Below the pieces are notes generated by a model. The model searched no databases. It saw nothing but the letters and a program-made list of their open reading frames with translations, and was not told where the DNA came from. From positions 1 to 64,000 of the forward strand of contig JAFSIV010000004.1 of assembly GCA_017439585.1 (NCBI GenBank): a stretch of 64,000 bases of DNA, given 5' to 3'. The first letter of the stretch is position 1, and the number at the start of each line of letters is the position of its first letter. Source of the stretch: Clostridia bacterium. GTDB taxonomy: Bacteria > Bacillota > Clostridia > Oscillospirales > Acutalibacteraceae. Positions 9,169-17,867 of this stretch are shown here, piece after piece. Made by a program: the position numbers and the translations under genes.

Positions 9169-10230
9169 GTGGCTGAAATATTAGATAAAAAGCGGAATAA
9201 TACGGTTGATATTATTCGTGGATTAGCTATGCTTTTGGTCGTTTTAGGTCATACTATAACAGGCTCAACTAAAAACGGCGAAAATTCATTTGTATATAAT
9301 ATTATTTGGACTTTACAAATGCCGCTTTTTATGCTTATAAGCGGATATGTTAATAAATATAGCAAGCCTATAACTGATTTTAAATCTCTTGGAAGTTTCT
9401 TTTTAAAAAGACTTAGAGCTTATATATTACCTTTTGCTGTTTGGACCTTTATTATAAGAGGTATCATTTTTAAGCAGACAGGTTATCTTAATATTAAAAA
9501 TTTAATTTTTAATATGGATAACGGATATTGGTTTTTGTTCTCAATTTTTAATATTGCTATAATTATTGGAATAGCCGATTTTTTAAGCTACGGTATTTTT
9601 AAAAAGCAAAATGAATATGTAAAGCTCACTATAAAAACCTTTTTCTATGTTTTAGGTATGTGTAGTTTAGCTGTGGTAGGTTATTTTATGGGGTTATCTT
9701 TTTTATGCATTAAGTTAACTCTTTACTATATGCCTTTCTATTATGTTGGTTATTTATACAGTAAATTTGATACTAAATTTAATGAAATTAAATTCTTTAA
9801 GATATCTAGTGATATAGTGATAGCTTTAAGTTTTGTGTTATGGATTTTCTTAATGAAGCGTTATAATTTCTTTGAAATTGGTGATAGCGGTTTTGGAATA
9901 ATGCTCAGAGCATTAGCTTCAATGCTAGGCTGCATTTCGGTTTGCGGTTTAGTTTGCCCACTTGTAGTAAAAACTAGGGAAAAATCGAACAAGTCGTCAA
10001 AAATATTCAGTTTGTTCGAGATAACAGGAAGATATTCGCTTGAAATATATCTATCTCATTATTTAGTGCTTTCAATGATAAAGCCTGAAAATCTTCCAGC
10101 ATTTCAAACTTTATCAGGAGTAACTTTAACAGTAGTAAATTATGTTCTTACGATACTGGTGGTTACTTTGATTGTTTTACTAATAAATTCAAATAAAATT
10201 TTACGCGGTTTGTGTTTTGGTAAAAAATAG
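9169..10230 (+). CDS. Acyltransferase family 3 membrane protein (first copy)
   Basis: Integral membrane O-acyltransferase of 353 residues with about ten helices, of the type that acetylates surface sugars. Family features are the early NNTVDIIRGLAMLLVVLGHT with the catalytic-type His, LQMPLFMLISGYVNK, and the late SLEIYLSHYLVLSM. Start is GTG 9169 behind AGGAG at 9157-9161. A second, distinct copy is at 14530, so two acylation events or two acceptors are likely. Confidence 0.88.
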   Translation: MAEILDKKRNNTVDIIRGLAMLLVVLGHTITGSTKNGENSFVYNIIWTLQMPLFMLISGYVNKYSKPITDFKSLGSFFLKRLRAYILPFAVWTFIIRGIIFKQTGYLNIKNLIFNMDNGYWFLFSIFNIAIIIGIADFLSYGIFKKQNEYVKLTIKTFFYVLGMCSLAVVGYFMGLSFLCIKLTLYYMPFYYVGYLYSKFDTKFNEIKFFKISSDIVIALSFVLWIFLMKRYNFFEIGDSGFGIMLRALASMLGCISVCGLVCPLVVKTREKSNKSSKIFSLFEITGRYSLEIYLSHYLVLSMIKPENLPAFQTLSGVTLTVVNYVLTILVVTLIVLLINSNKILRGLCFGKK

Positions 10231-10241
10231 TAGGTGAGATT

Positions 10242-11444
10242 TTGAAAGTATTGCAGATAAATTCAATATGCGGTACCGGAAGCACAGGAAGAATAGTTGT
10301 TGATCTGCATGATGTTTTGATTGCAAACGGTCATCAATGCAAGGTGGCTTTTGGTATAGGTTCAGCAGTTAATATAACAGAGGATGATACGTTTTGTTTC
10401 GGAAACAAAAACGATTATTATATTCATAATGCTTTATCGCGTCTAACCGACCGCGCCGGATTTTATTCAAAAACGGTTACAAAAAGGTTAATTGAATATA
10501 TAAAGAGCTATTCACCTGATTTGATTCATATACATAATATTCACGGCTTTTATATGAATGTTCAGATGCTTTTTGAATTTTTTAAAAACTATGGCAAGCC
10601 TGTTTTATGGACAATACATGATTGCTGGCCTTTTACTGGACATTGCGCGCACTATTCGGATAATAAATGCTATAAGTGGAAAGAGCAGTGCTATGCTTGT
10701 CCTTCTAAGAAAAGATATCCTCGTACTTACTTTATTTCTAATGCAAAACGCAATTTTATTGACAAAAAAAGAATATTTACGGGTGTTGATAATTTGATTA
10801 TAACCAGTCCATCCGATTGGCTTACTAACCAAATCAAACAGTCATTTTTAAACTGTTATGAAGCAATAACGGTTAATAATGGAATAGACTTAGATAAATT
10901 CCATCCTGTAAAAAACGATTTTAAAAAGCAATATAATATTGAGGACAAGAAAATATTATTGGGTGTTTCAAGTGCTTGGATACCTCAAAAAGGCTTTAAC
11001 GATTTTTTAAAGCTTGCTAAAATGTTAGATAATTCGTATCGCATAGTGATTGTAGGCTTTGAAGGTGAAGGCGAATTACCTGAAAATATGATTATTTTAC
11101 CAACCATAACCGATACAAATCAGTTGGTTGAAATTTATAGCGCTGCCGATATATATGTTAGTTTTAGTGTTGAAGAAACTTTTGGACTTCCGACGGTTGA
11201 AGCAATGGCTTGCGGAACACCGGTTTTAACTTATGATGAAACTGCATTGCCCGAAGTGGTTACAGATAAATGCGGAATTGTGGTTAAGGCAAGAAATGTG
11301 CAAGAGGCATACGAAAAAATAATTAATTTCCCTGAATTTAATAAAGAGGATATTATAGCTAGAGCCGCTAAATATGACCGTAGGCTGAAATACAATGAAT
11401 TTTTGTCATTATATGAAAAAATGGCAGAAAAGCAGGAGAAATAA
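10242..11444 (+). CDS. Family 4 glycosyltransferase
   Basis: A 400-residue retaining GT-B glycosyltransferase. The start VLQINSICGTGSTGRIVVDLHDVLIANGH and TIHDCWPFTGHCAHYSDNKCYKWKEQCYACP identify the colanic-acid WcaC/AmsD-like subgroup, which has a Cys-rich patch of unknown role near residues 134-151. The donor site is VEETFGLPTVEAMACGTPVLTYDETALPEVV. Start is TTG 10242 following TAGGTGAG. Acceptor and linkage are not predictable. Confidence 0.9.
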   Translation: MKVLQINSICGTGSTGRIVVDLHDVLIANGHQCKVAFGIGSAVNITEDDTFCFGNKNDYYIHNALSRLTDRAGFYSKTVTKRLIEYIKSYSPDLIHIHNIHGFYMNVQMLFEFFKNYGKPVLWTIHDCWPFTGHCAHYSDNKCYKWKEQCYACPSKKRYPRTYFISNAKRNFIDKKRIFTGVDNLIITSPSDWLTNQIKQSFLNCYEAITVNNGIDLDKFHPVKNDFKKQYNIEDKKILLGVSSAWIPQKGFNDFLKLAKMLDNSYRIVIVGFEGEGELPENMIILPTITDTNQLVEIYSAADIYVSFSVEETFGLPTVEAMACGTPVLTYDETALPEVVTDKCGIVVKARNVQEAYEKIINFPEFNKEDIIARAAKYDRRLKYNEFLSLYEKMAEKQEK

Positions 11445-11445
11445 T

Positions 11446-12129
11446 ATGTTAAATGATACCACTATTGTACGAAATAAAAACCGTTCTATTCCTATGAGAG
11501 TATGGATGAAGGTTAGAAAGTATATTTCAAAGAAAAATAGAGTAAAAATGAATTCGATATTGCATGAAAAGCTTAAAGATATTGATTTTACTATTTTTTC
11601 TAATAATTGTTTGGGTGGAATTTTTTATCATGATGCCGGACTTAGATTTACAAGCCCCACTATAAATATGGCTTTCGACGGCGAAGATTTTATTAAATTT
11701 TGTGAAAATCCTAATGATTTTATAAATAAAGAATTCGAGTTTTTTAAATTTGAAGGGCACGATTATCCTCTGGCTTTGGTAAACGGAATAGAAATGCGAT
11801 TTGTTCATTACCACACTGAACAGGAATGTATAAAAAAATGGCATGAGCGTTTTGAGAGAATAGTTTGGGATAATATATTTATAATAGCAACTGATGTTGA
11901 CGGTATGTATCAAAAAAAGTGGATGGAACGTTTTGATAAATTGCCCTATAAAAATAAAATAATGTTTACCGCTAAAAAATACCCCGAATACGACTGGGCA
12001 GTTCAGATTCCCGCCTTTAAGAGAAAAAATAATGTACACATTTCAACCAACTTTGCAAATATTAAAGGTCAGAGGTATTATGAGACCTGTTTCGATATTG
12101 CTGATTGGATTGTTGAAAACAGCAATTAG
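11446..12129 (+). CDS. DUF1919 exopolysaccharide-locus protein
   Basis: A 227-residue protein of the DUF1919 family, often found in capsule and exopolysaccharide clusters. Recognisable are FSNNCLGGIFYHDAGLRFTS, INMAFDGEDFIKFCENP, YPLALVNGIEMRFVHY and WHERFERI. ATG 11446 is preferred to an earlier in-frame ATG at 11395, which lies inside the upstream gene, because AGCAGGAGAA sits 8 bases ahead. The biochemical role is not established; Asp/His-containing motifs suggest an enzyme acting on the repeat unit, possibly a transferase. Confidence 0.85.
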   Translation: MLNDTTIVRNKNRSIPMRVWMKVRKYISKKNRVKMNSILHEKLKDIDFTIFSNNCLGGIFYHDAGLRFTSPTINMAFDGEDFIKFCENPNDFINKEFEFFKFEGHDYPLALVNGIEMRFVHYHTEQECIKKWHERFERIVWDNIFIIATDVDGMYQKKWMERFDKLPYKNKIMFTAKKYPEYDWAVQIPAFKRKNNVHISTNFANIKGQRYYETCFDIADWIVENSN

Positions 12130-12157
12130 TATTCGAATAAATATAGGAGACTAAACT

Positions 12158-13348
12158 TTGAAAAAAGAGCAAGATTTTATTATTTCATTTTCATGGATTG
12201 CTATGATAGCATATTTTATCGTGGTTCCATTATTTAGTTCTAATACATTGGCTACATTGATATGGGTTCCAACAATTTTATTAAATTTTATTTTCTGCAT
12301 TATTAAAATTGAAAAGATATCGGTTAAGGTTACAACAATTAGCGGAGTGCTTGTTGCAATTATGCTTATTTCCATGTTTTTTGCAGATAAATTGTTTTCA
12401 AGAGAACATTATATTTCTATGGTATGCTTAATAAACAGTTTTTTATCTATATCTTATTTTTCTAATGCAACAATTTCAAGAAAAACCAGAGAGTTTATAA
12501 AACACTGTGTAGTTTTAGTTGCTTTGTTATTTACTTTGTATTCGTTTACAAATATTGTATATAAGGTTACAGAAGATGGCGTTTCGAGGATGTCTCCATA
12601 TTTCACATTTAACCTTGGTAACGCTAATATGGCTGGAATATTTTTGTTTTTAATATTCAGTATTTTATTTATATATACCTTTGCGGCAAGAACCCTTGTT
12701 AAAAAAGTTGGGTTTATTGCGTTGGATGCATATCTTGTTTATATGATTTACCGAACCGGCGCCCGCTCGTGTATGATAGGCGTTATAGCGCTTGTGGCGG
12801 TTGGTATATGGTATGGAAGCAAGAGAATAAATAAGTTTATAATCTATGCAGCAACTATATTTCCTGTAGTGTTTATATTTTTATTAACAAAGTTATACAA
12901 CAATGGTTATGAAGATGTTGAGATACTTGGTAAAAGTATTTTTACAGGAAGAGAGGTTTATTTCCAAGAGTGTTTGGATAGTATAGATACTCTTTCAAAA
13001 TGGATATTTGGCGATTTCGCAGAAAAATGTTTAAATAATGCTCATAATGCGGCTTTGGCATGGCTTTTATCGTTAGGGGTAATTGGTGTAATACTAATAT
13101 ATGTAATATACTACGATGTTATTTTTACTATAAATGATGATTCGAATAAGGCTCGTATGAAAAATGTTTGTGTTGCTTGTATATTGTGTTTATTTGTTGA
13201 ATCTATTGCAGAGGCAACCCTTTTCTTAGGTGGATTTCCGGGTATTGTATTTGTGAATACAATGATTGTATTGTCAAAGGAATCTACCGAAGCGCATATA
13301 GAAAGAGGCGAATTCGGTATAGAAGAAACTCGCTATCAGCAGGGATAG
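12158..13348 (+). CDS. O-antigen ligase/polymerase-like membrane protein (Wzy candidate)
   Basis: A 396-residue polytopic membrane protein with about ten helices and a larger extracytoplasmic loop near residues 250-290 (LYNNGYEDVEILGKSIFTGREVYFQ). The pattern IYRTGARSCMIGVIALV followed later by LNNAHNAALAWLLSLGVIG is typical of the O-antigen ligase/Wzy superfamily; the His in NAHNA is commonly important. It is the only such protein in the operon and so the likely polymerase of repeat units on the outer face. Start is TTG 12158 with AGGAGAC upstream. Confidence 0.85.
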   Translation: MKKEQDFIISFSWIAMIAYFIVVPLFSSNTLATLIWVPTILLNFIFCIIKIEKISVKVTTISGVLVAIMLISMFFADKLFSREHYISMVCLINSFLSISYFSNATISRKTREFIKHCVVLVALLFTLYSFTNIVYKVTEDGVSRMSPYFTFNLGNANMAGIFLFLIFSILFIYTFAARTLVKKVGFIALDAYLVYMIYRTGARSCMIGVIALVAVGIWYGSKRINKFIIYAATIFPVVFIFLLTKLYNNGYEDVEILGKSIFTGREVYFQECLDSIDTLSKWIFGDFAEKCLNNAHNAALAWLLSLGVIGVILIYVIYYDVIFTINDDSNKARMKNVCVACILCLFVESIAEATLFLGGFPGIVFVNTMIVLSKESTEAHIERGEFGIEETRYQQG

Positions 13349-13374
13349 TATAAGTATTATTTAGGAGGAAGTTT

Positions 13375-14511
13375 ATGAAGATTATTCATTTATCAAATTA
13401 TATGAATCATCATCAACTGCCTATTGCCCAAAATTTATATAATAGTTTGGGCGAGGATTATAAATATATAGCTCTTGATGCTGTTCCTGAAAGAAGAGTT
13501 CAATTAGGATATGAGGATATAAACGATAAATTTTCTTTTATTGTGCGTGCCTACGATAGCAAAGAACGTATAACCTTGGCAAAAGAATTAATTGCAGATA
13601 GCGGTGTTTTGTTTGTTGGTCATAGTGAGGAAAAGTATTTTAAAAATGCATTAAAAAAGGGCAAGCCTGTAATAAAAATAAGTGAGCGCTTTTTCAAAGA
13701 AAATCCAACATTTATAAATCGCGTAAGGCAGTTTATAAGAGCTAAAAGGCGATTGGCAAAGTTTCAAAACAAGAATTTTTATTTCCTATGCGCCAGCGCT
13801 TATACTGATGAGGATGTTAATAAATATACCAATTTTAAGGGTAAAACATACCGTTGGGGCTATTTCACCGAATTAAAAACTTATGATAGTATAGAAAATT
13901 TGATTTCTAAAAAGGAAGAAAATTCTATTCTTTGGGTTGGCCGTTTTATAGATTGGAAGCATCCTGAAACGCCTATACTTGTTGCTAAAAAGCTTAAAGA
14001 AAACGGATATAATTTTAAGCTTAATATGATTGGCACAGGTGATATGGAAGAAAACTTGAAAAAACTGATTTTAGATAATGGCTTAGAGGATTGTGTTGAC
14101 ATTTTAGGCTCTAAAACTCCAAAAGAAGTTCGGGAATATATGGAAAAATCTAAAATCTATATGTTCACTTCTGATCAACAAGAGGGTTGGGGAGCTGTTT
14201 TAAATGAGTCTATGAACAGTGGTTGCGCTGTTGTTACAAATAGTCAAATCGGCTCTGTACCTTTTCTTATGCGTGATAATGAAAATGGACTTGTATATAA
14301 TGGCAACGATATAGAGGAAATTTATAAAAGAGTTAAATATCTTTTAGATAATCCTAAAACTGCAGAAGAATTTGGTAAGAATGCTTATTATACCATAAAG
14401 GATGAATGGTCGCCTGAAATAGCGGCAAATCGCTTATTAGAATTTTGCAAAGAAATTAAAGATAAGGGCGAATGCAGTTTATTTGAAAGCGGACCTTGCA
14501 GCAGAATATAA
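13375..14511 (+). CDS. Family 4 glycosyltransferase
   Basis: A 378-residue GT-B glycosyltransferase. The N-terminus MKIIHLSNYMNHHQLPIAQNLY is characteristic of a subgroup in capsule loci. The C-terminal donor domain has ILWVGRFIDWKHPETPI, LNMIGTGDMEENLKKL, VDILGSKTPKEVREYM and SDQQEGWGAVLNESMNSGCAVVT. A clear AGGAGG precedes the ATG. The donor sugar cannot be named; a fucosaminyltransferase for the CapE/F/G product is one possibility. Confidence 0.9.
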   Translation: MKIIHLSNYMNHHQLPIAQNLYNSLGEDYKYIALDAVPERRVQLGYEDINDKFSFIVRAYDSKERITLAKELIADSGVLFVGHSEEKYFKNALKKGKPVIKISERFFKENPTFINRVRQFIRAKRRLAKFQNKNFYFLCASAYTDEDVNKYTNFKGKTYRWGYFTELKTYDSIENLISKKEENSILWVGRFIDWKHPETPILVAKKLKENGYNFKLNMIGTGDMEENLKKLILDNGLEDCVDILGSKTPKEVREYMEKSKIYMFTSDQQEGWGAVLNESMNSGCAVVTNSQIGSVPFLMRDNENGLVYNGNDIEEIYKRVKYLLDNPKTAEEFGKNAYYTIKDEWSPEIAANRLLEFCKEIKDKGECSLFESGPCSRI

Positions 14512-14529
14512 TTAATTGGAGATTTTATT

Positions 14530-15522
14530 ATGCAAAATAGCAAAAAACTTAATATAGCTTTTAGCATAGCAAGGGTTTTTGCAATAATAAGTGTTATAGC
14601 CGCGCATATAACATTATCTGAGCCTCATTGGGTATATAAAATGATAAATGCAATAGGCAGTATCGGTGTTGTTGTGTTCATTATTTTATCAGGATATTTT
14701 TATAAACCCGAGAAATACGATAATATTTTTGGTTTGATTAAAGATAAGTTTAAAAGTATTGTTATACCTTGGGTTTTAATGGGCTCGTTGGCTTTTTTAA
14801 GCGGTGCTATTGTTACAAATAGTTTTAGTATAAAAAGATGGGTTACATATATTTTAGGTTATAATTCCTTTTTATATTATTTGCCAATGTTGTTTTTATG
14901 TTATCTTATATTTTTTAAGCAGAGTAAACTGATTATGCTTTTAAGTGGCATATTAACAGTGGCTTCTGTATATTGTACTGCATTTGGTTTTATTGATAAT
15001 ATAATCAAAACAATTCATATAACAAACTATCTAAATATTTTAATTTGGGTTGGATATTTTGCATTAGGATGCGTTTTAAGAAAAGTGAACAAGGATAAAT
15101 TATATAATTTTATTAAAAAATCTGTTTTCGTTTTCTTGCCTGCCGCAATAATCATTTATGTTTTGATTTGCGTTTTTGATATAAAAACAGGATATTTTTC
15201 ATTTATTGGTATGCCATACCAAATTATATCAGCTTTTGCAATTTTCTCAGTTTCACTATGGAATGTTTTTGATAAAAAATTTATGCATATAATTTCGAAT
15301 ATGACTTTCACGGTTTATTTAGTTCATATACCGCTTATTGGATTGTTAGATGTTGTTTTTGAAATGAATATATTAACCAAGCTTTTATCACCTGTGATTA
15401 TACTTGCAGTAACAGTTTTTTGTTTATATATTGGTTACCTAATAGCAAAGCTTATTAAATTGGATAAAATTTATTGTCGGGTTGCGGGTTTAAGAATAGA
15501 TAGAGATATTAAAAGCAAGTAA
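14530..15522 (+). CDS. Acyltransferase family 3 membrane protein (second copy)
   Basis: A 330-residue multi-spanning O-acyltransferase. Diagnostic parts are FSIARVFAIISVIAAHIT with the active-site type His, GSIGVVVFIILSGYFYKPE, and the late FTVYLVHIPLIGLLD. It is clearly diverged from the copy at 9169, so the two are not a recent duplication. It probably acetylates a different position or sugar of the polymer. Confidence 0.87.
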   Translation: MQNSKKLNIAFSIARVFAIISVIAAHITLSEPHWVYKMINAIGSIGVVVFIILSGYFYKPEKYDNIFGLIKDKFKSIVIPWVLMGSLAFLSGAIVTNSFSIKRWVTYILGYNSFLYYLPMLFLCYLIFFKQSKLIMLLSGILTVASVYCTAFGFIDNIIKTIHITNYLNILIWVGYFALGCVLRKVNKDKLYNFIKKSVFVFLPAAIIIYVLICVFDIKTGYFSFIGMPYQIISAFAIFSVSLWNVFDKKFMHIISNMTFTVYLVHIPLIGLLDVVFEMNILTKLLSPVIILAVTVFCLYIGYLIAKLIKLDKIYCRVAGLRIDRDIKSK

Positions 15523-15532
15523 GGAGAAAAAT

Positions 15533-17839
15533 ATGAGTTATTTTCTTTGCGGTCAAACAGGAAATGTTAATCGCGGATGCGAAGCAATAATTCGTTCAAC
15601 AGTTAAAGTTTTAAGTCAAAATAGCGGGGATATTTTTGTTGCAACCTATTCTCCTGAAAGTGATAGGGAAATGGTTAGAGACCTTGGTATCAATATGATT
15701 TCGTATGATACATATCCAACCTCCGTTCACCGTATAGTTTGCGGTGGTTTCAGAAAGATTTTCAAAGGCTCTGATTTAGGAATGAGCTATAAAAGACGAA
15801 CTCTTGAATCGTTGCTTCAAAGCGGTGATATTTGCCTTAATATCGGTGGAGATACATATTGTTACGGTCGTCCCGAGCTTAGCATATCTTTTAATAAATA
15901 TACTAGTAAAAATAATATAGATAATTATTTTTGGTGTTGTTCGGTTGAGAAAGGCGCCATAACCAAAGAGGTTAAAAAAGATTTAAACCGCTATAAAAAG
16001 ATTTTTGCAAGAGAACAAATAACTTACGATAATATTATATCTTCGGGTATTGATAAAGATAAGGTAATAAAGGTTTGCGACCCCGCTTTCTTTTTAGATA
16101 AAAAAGAGGTAGAGTTGCCGAAAGGTTTTGCCTTGGGTAATACAGTAGGACTAAATGTTAGCGAATGTGTCTTAAAAAAAGATGACAAGTATGTTTACAG
16201 TAATGTTTTAAATTTGGCTAAATATATTTTAGAAGAAACAGATATGTCTATTTGCCTTATTCCTCATGTTTATAGCATAAAAAGGAATGTTGCTGATTGG
16301 CCGATACTAAATAAAATATTAGCAGACTTGAATAGTGATAGAGTATCCATCATTGATAAAGAATATAATTGCGAAGAGCTTAAATATATAATTTCTAAAT
16401 TAAGATTTATGGTTTGCGCTAGAACACATGCCAGTATTGCGGCATATTCTTCGTGTGTTCCAACCTTGGTGCTTGGTTATTCGGTTAAATCAAAGGGTAT
16501 TGCAAGAGATTTATTTGGCACCGATGAAAACTATGTTATTTCATATAACGATTTAACCGAGAAGCAAGAATTAACTTCTGCTTTTAAGTTTATTGCAAGA
16601 AACGAGAAAGAAATAAGAGCGCATCTTAATGAATTTTTGCCTGAATATAAAAAGCAACTTAGCGATGCTGTTAAAAAATATATAATTTGCAAAAAGAATA
16701 ACAAGGAATTTGAAATTTGTTCATATAAGCTTTGCTCGGGCTGCGGTGCTTGTGCTAGTAGCTGTCCCCAAAATTGTATAGAAATGAAGGCAGATAATGA
16801 GGGATTTTTGCGTCCTGAAATTGATTATTCAAAATGTATTTCTTGCGGAAAATGCCGCAACATTTGTCCGGTTATTAATAGATATAAGGATGATAATAGG
16901 GAGCCTAAGGTTATTGCGGCTAAGAACAAGGATGATGCAGTTAGACTTAGCAGTTCCTCAGGCGGCGTGTTTTTCGCAGTTGCCGAAAAAATTATTGAAT
17001 CAGGCGGTGTTGTATTTGGTGCCGGATTTGATAAAGATATGAATGTTGTGCATAAATTTTCCGAAACGGTAGAAGGAATAAAAGAGTTTAAAGGAAGCAA
17101 ATATGTCCAAAGTAATATAGGAAATTCTTATTTAAAGGCAAAGGAATTTTTAGATGCAGGCAGAGTGGTTTTGTTTACAGGAACTCCCTGTCAAATAGGC
17201 GGTTTACAAGCATATCTTGGAAAAGAATATAATAATCTTTACACTTTGGATTTTATTTGCCACGGTGTCCCTTCTCCATTGGTATGGCAAAAATATGTTA
17301 AATATAAAGAAAAAAAAGCCGCGTCGAAGACGCAGAGTGCTTTTTTCAGACATAAAAAATATGGCTGGAAAAAGTTCTCTCTGCAATTTAAATTTTCAAA
17401 TTGTAGCGAGAACTTGCAAGTCCTCTCTGAAGATTTATATATGCAAGGATTCCTTGCCGACCTTTATTTAAGACCTTCCTGTTATCAATGTTCATTTAAA
17501 AATATGCATAGAGTATCAAATATAACATTAGCAGATTTTTGGGGTATTGATAATATCGCACCCGAATTTAATGATGATAAAGGAACATCACTTGTTTTGA
17601 TTCATTCTCTTAAAGGTGAGAGCTTATGGGAAGAAGTTTCTTCTAAGTTTGATGTTTTGAAAGTGGATTTTGATGATGCAATAAAATCCAATCTATCGTA
17701 TTTGAGGTCGGTTAAAGCTCCGGCTTTGCGCAAGACCTTTTTTAAAAAGCTTAATAAAAAACCTATTAACCGATTAATTTCAGGTTTTGTTGGCAGAGGT
17801 TATATTGCAAAATTAAGAAGAATTTTATCGAAAATATGA
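15533..17839 (+). CDS. Fusion: polysaccharide pyruvyl transferase + 2x[4Fe-4S] + F420-hydrogenase beta-subunit-like domain
   Basis: A 768-residue two-domain protein. Residues 1 to about 385 are a polysaccharide pyruvyl transferase domain (PF04230/CsaB type): GQTGNVNRGCEAIIRSTV, NIGGDTYCYG, and ARTHASIAAYSSCVPTLVLGYSVKSKGIARDLFG. This family adds pyruvate ketals from phosphoenolpyruvate to sugars. From residue 401 come two ferredoxin motifs, C401-C404-C407-C411 and C435-C438-C441-C445, then an FrhB-type flavin/[4Fe-4S] domain with SSSGGVFFAVAEKI, FTGTPCQIGGLQAYLG, DFICHGVPSP and LADFWGI. Such domains are oxidoreductases of unknown substrate in polysaccharide loci. The frame is continuous with no stop between the parts. 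An intragenic terminator-like hairpin lies at about 17313-17347. Confidence 0.9.
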   Translation: MSYFLCGQTGNVNRGCEAIIRSTVKVLSQNSGDIFVATYSPESDREMVRDLGINMISYDTYPTSVHRIVCGGFRKIFKGSDLGMSYKRRTLESLLQSGDICLNIGGDTYCYGRPELSISFNKYTSKNNIDNYFWCCSVEKGAITKEVKKDLNRYKKIFAREQITYDNIISSGIDKDKVIKVCDPAFFLDKKEVELPKGFALGNTVGLNVSECVLKKDDKYVYSNVLNLAKYILEETDMSICLIPHVYSIKRNVADWPILNKILADLNSDRVSIIDKEYNCEELKYIISKLRFMVCARTHASIAAYSSCVPTLVLGYSVKSKGIARDLFGTDENYVISYNDLTEKQELTSAFKFIARNEKEIRAHLNEFLPEYKKQLSDAVKKYIICKKNNKEFEICSYKLCSGCGACASSCPQNCIEMKADNEGFLRPEIDYSKCISCGKCRNICPVINRYKDDNREPKVIAAKNKDDAVRLSSSSGGVFFAVAEKIIESGGVVFGAGFDKDMNVVHKFSETVEGIKEFKGSKYVQSNIGNSYLKAKEFLDAGRVVLFTGTPCQIGGLQAYLGKEYNNLYTLDFICHGVPSPLVWQKYVKYKEKKAASKTQSAFFRHKKYGWKKFSLQFKFSNCSENLQVLSEDLYMQGFLADLYLRPSCYQCSFKNMHRVSNITLADFWGIDNIAPEFNDDKGTSLVLIHSLKGESLWEEVSSKFDVLKVDFDDAIKSNLSYLRSVKAPALRKTFFKKLNKKPINRLISGFVGRGYIAKLRRILSKI

Positions 17840-17867
17840 ATTTCGAGTTTAAATAAGGGAGTAAGAA

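Noticed and set aside
11527..12039. 170-codon ORF antisense to the DUF1919 gene
   Set aside because: Wholly inside a recognised gene on the other strand; composition typical of antisense frames in AT-rich DNA.
17313..17347. Terminator-like hairpin (GCGTC-GAA-GACGC flanked by A and T runs)
   Set aside because: It lies inside the FrhB-like domain of an intact reading frame; the Lys-rich coding sequence explains the A run. Some premature termination cannot be excluded.
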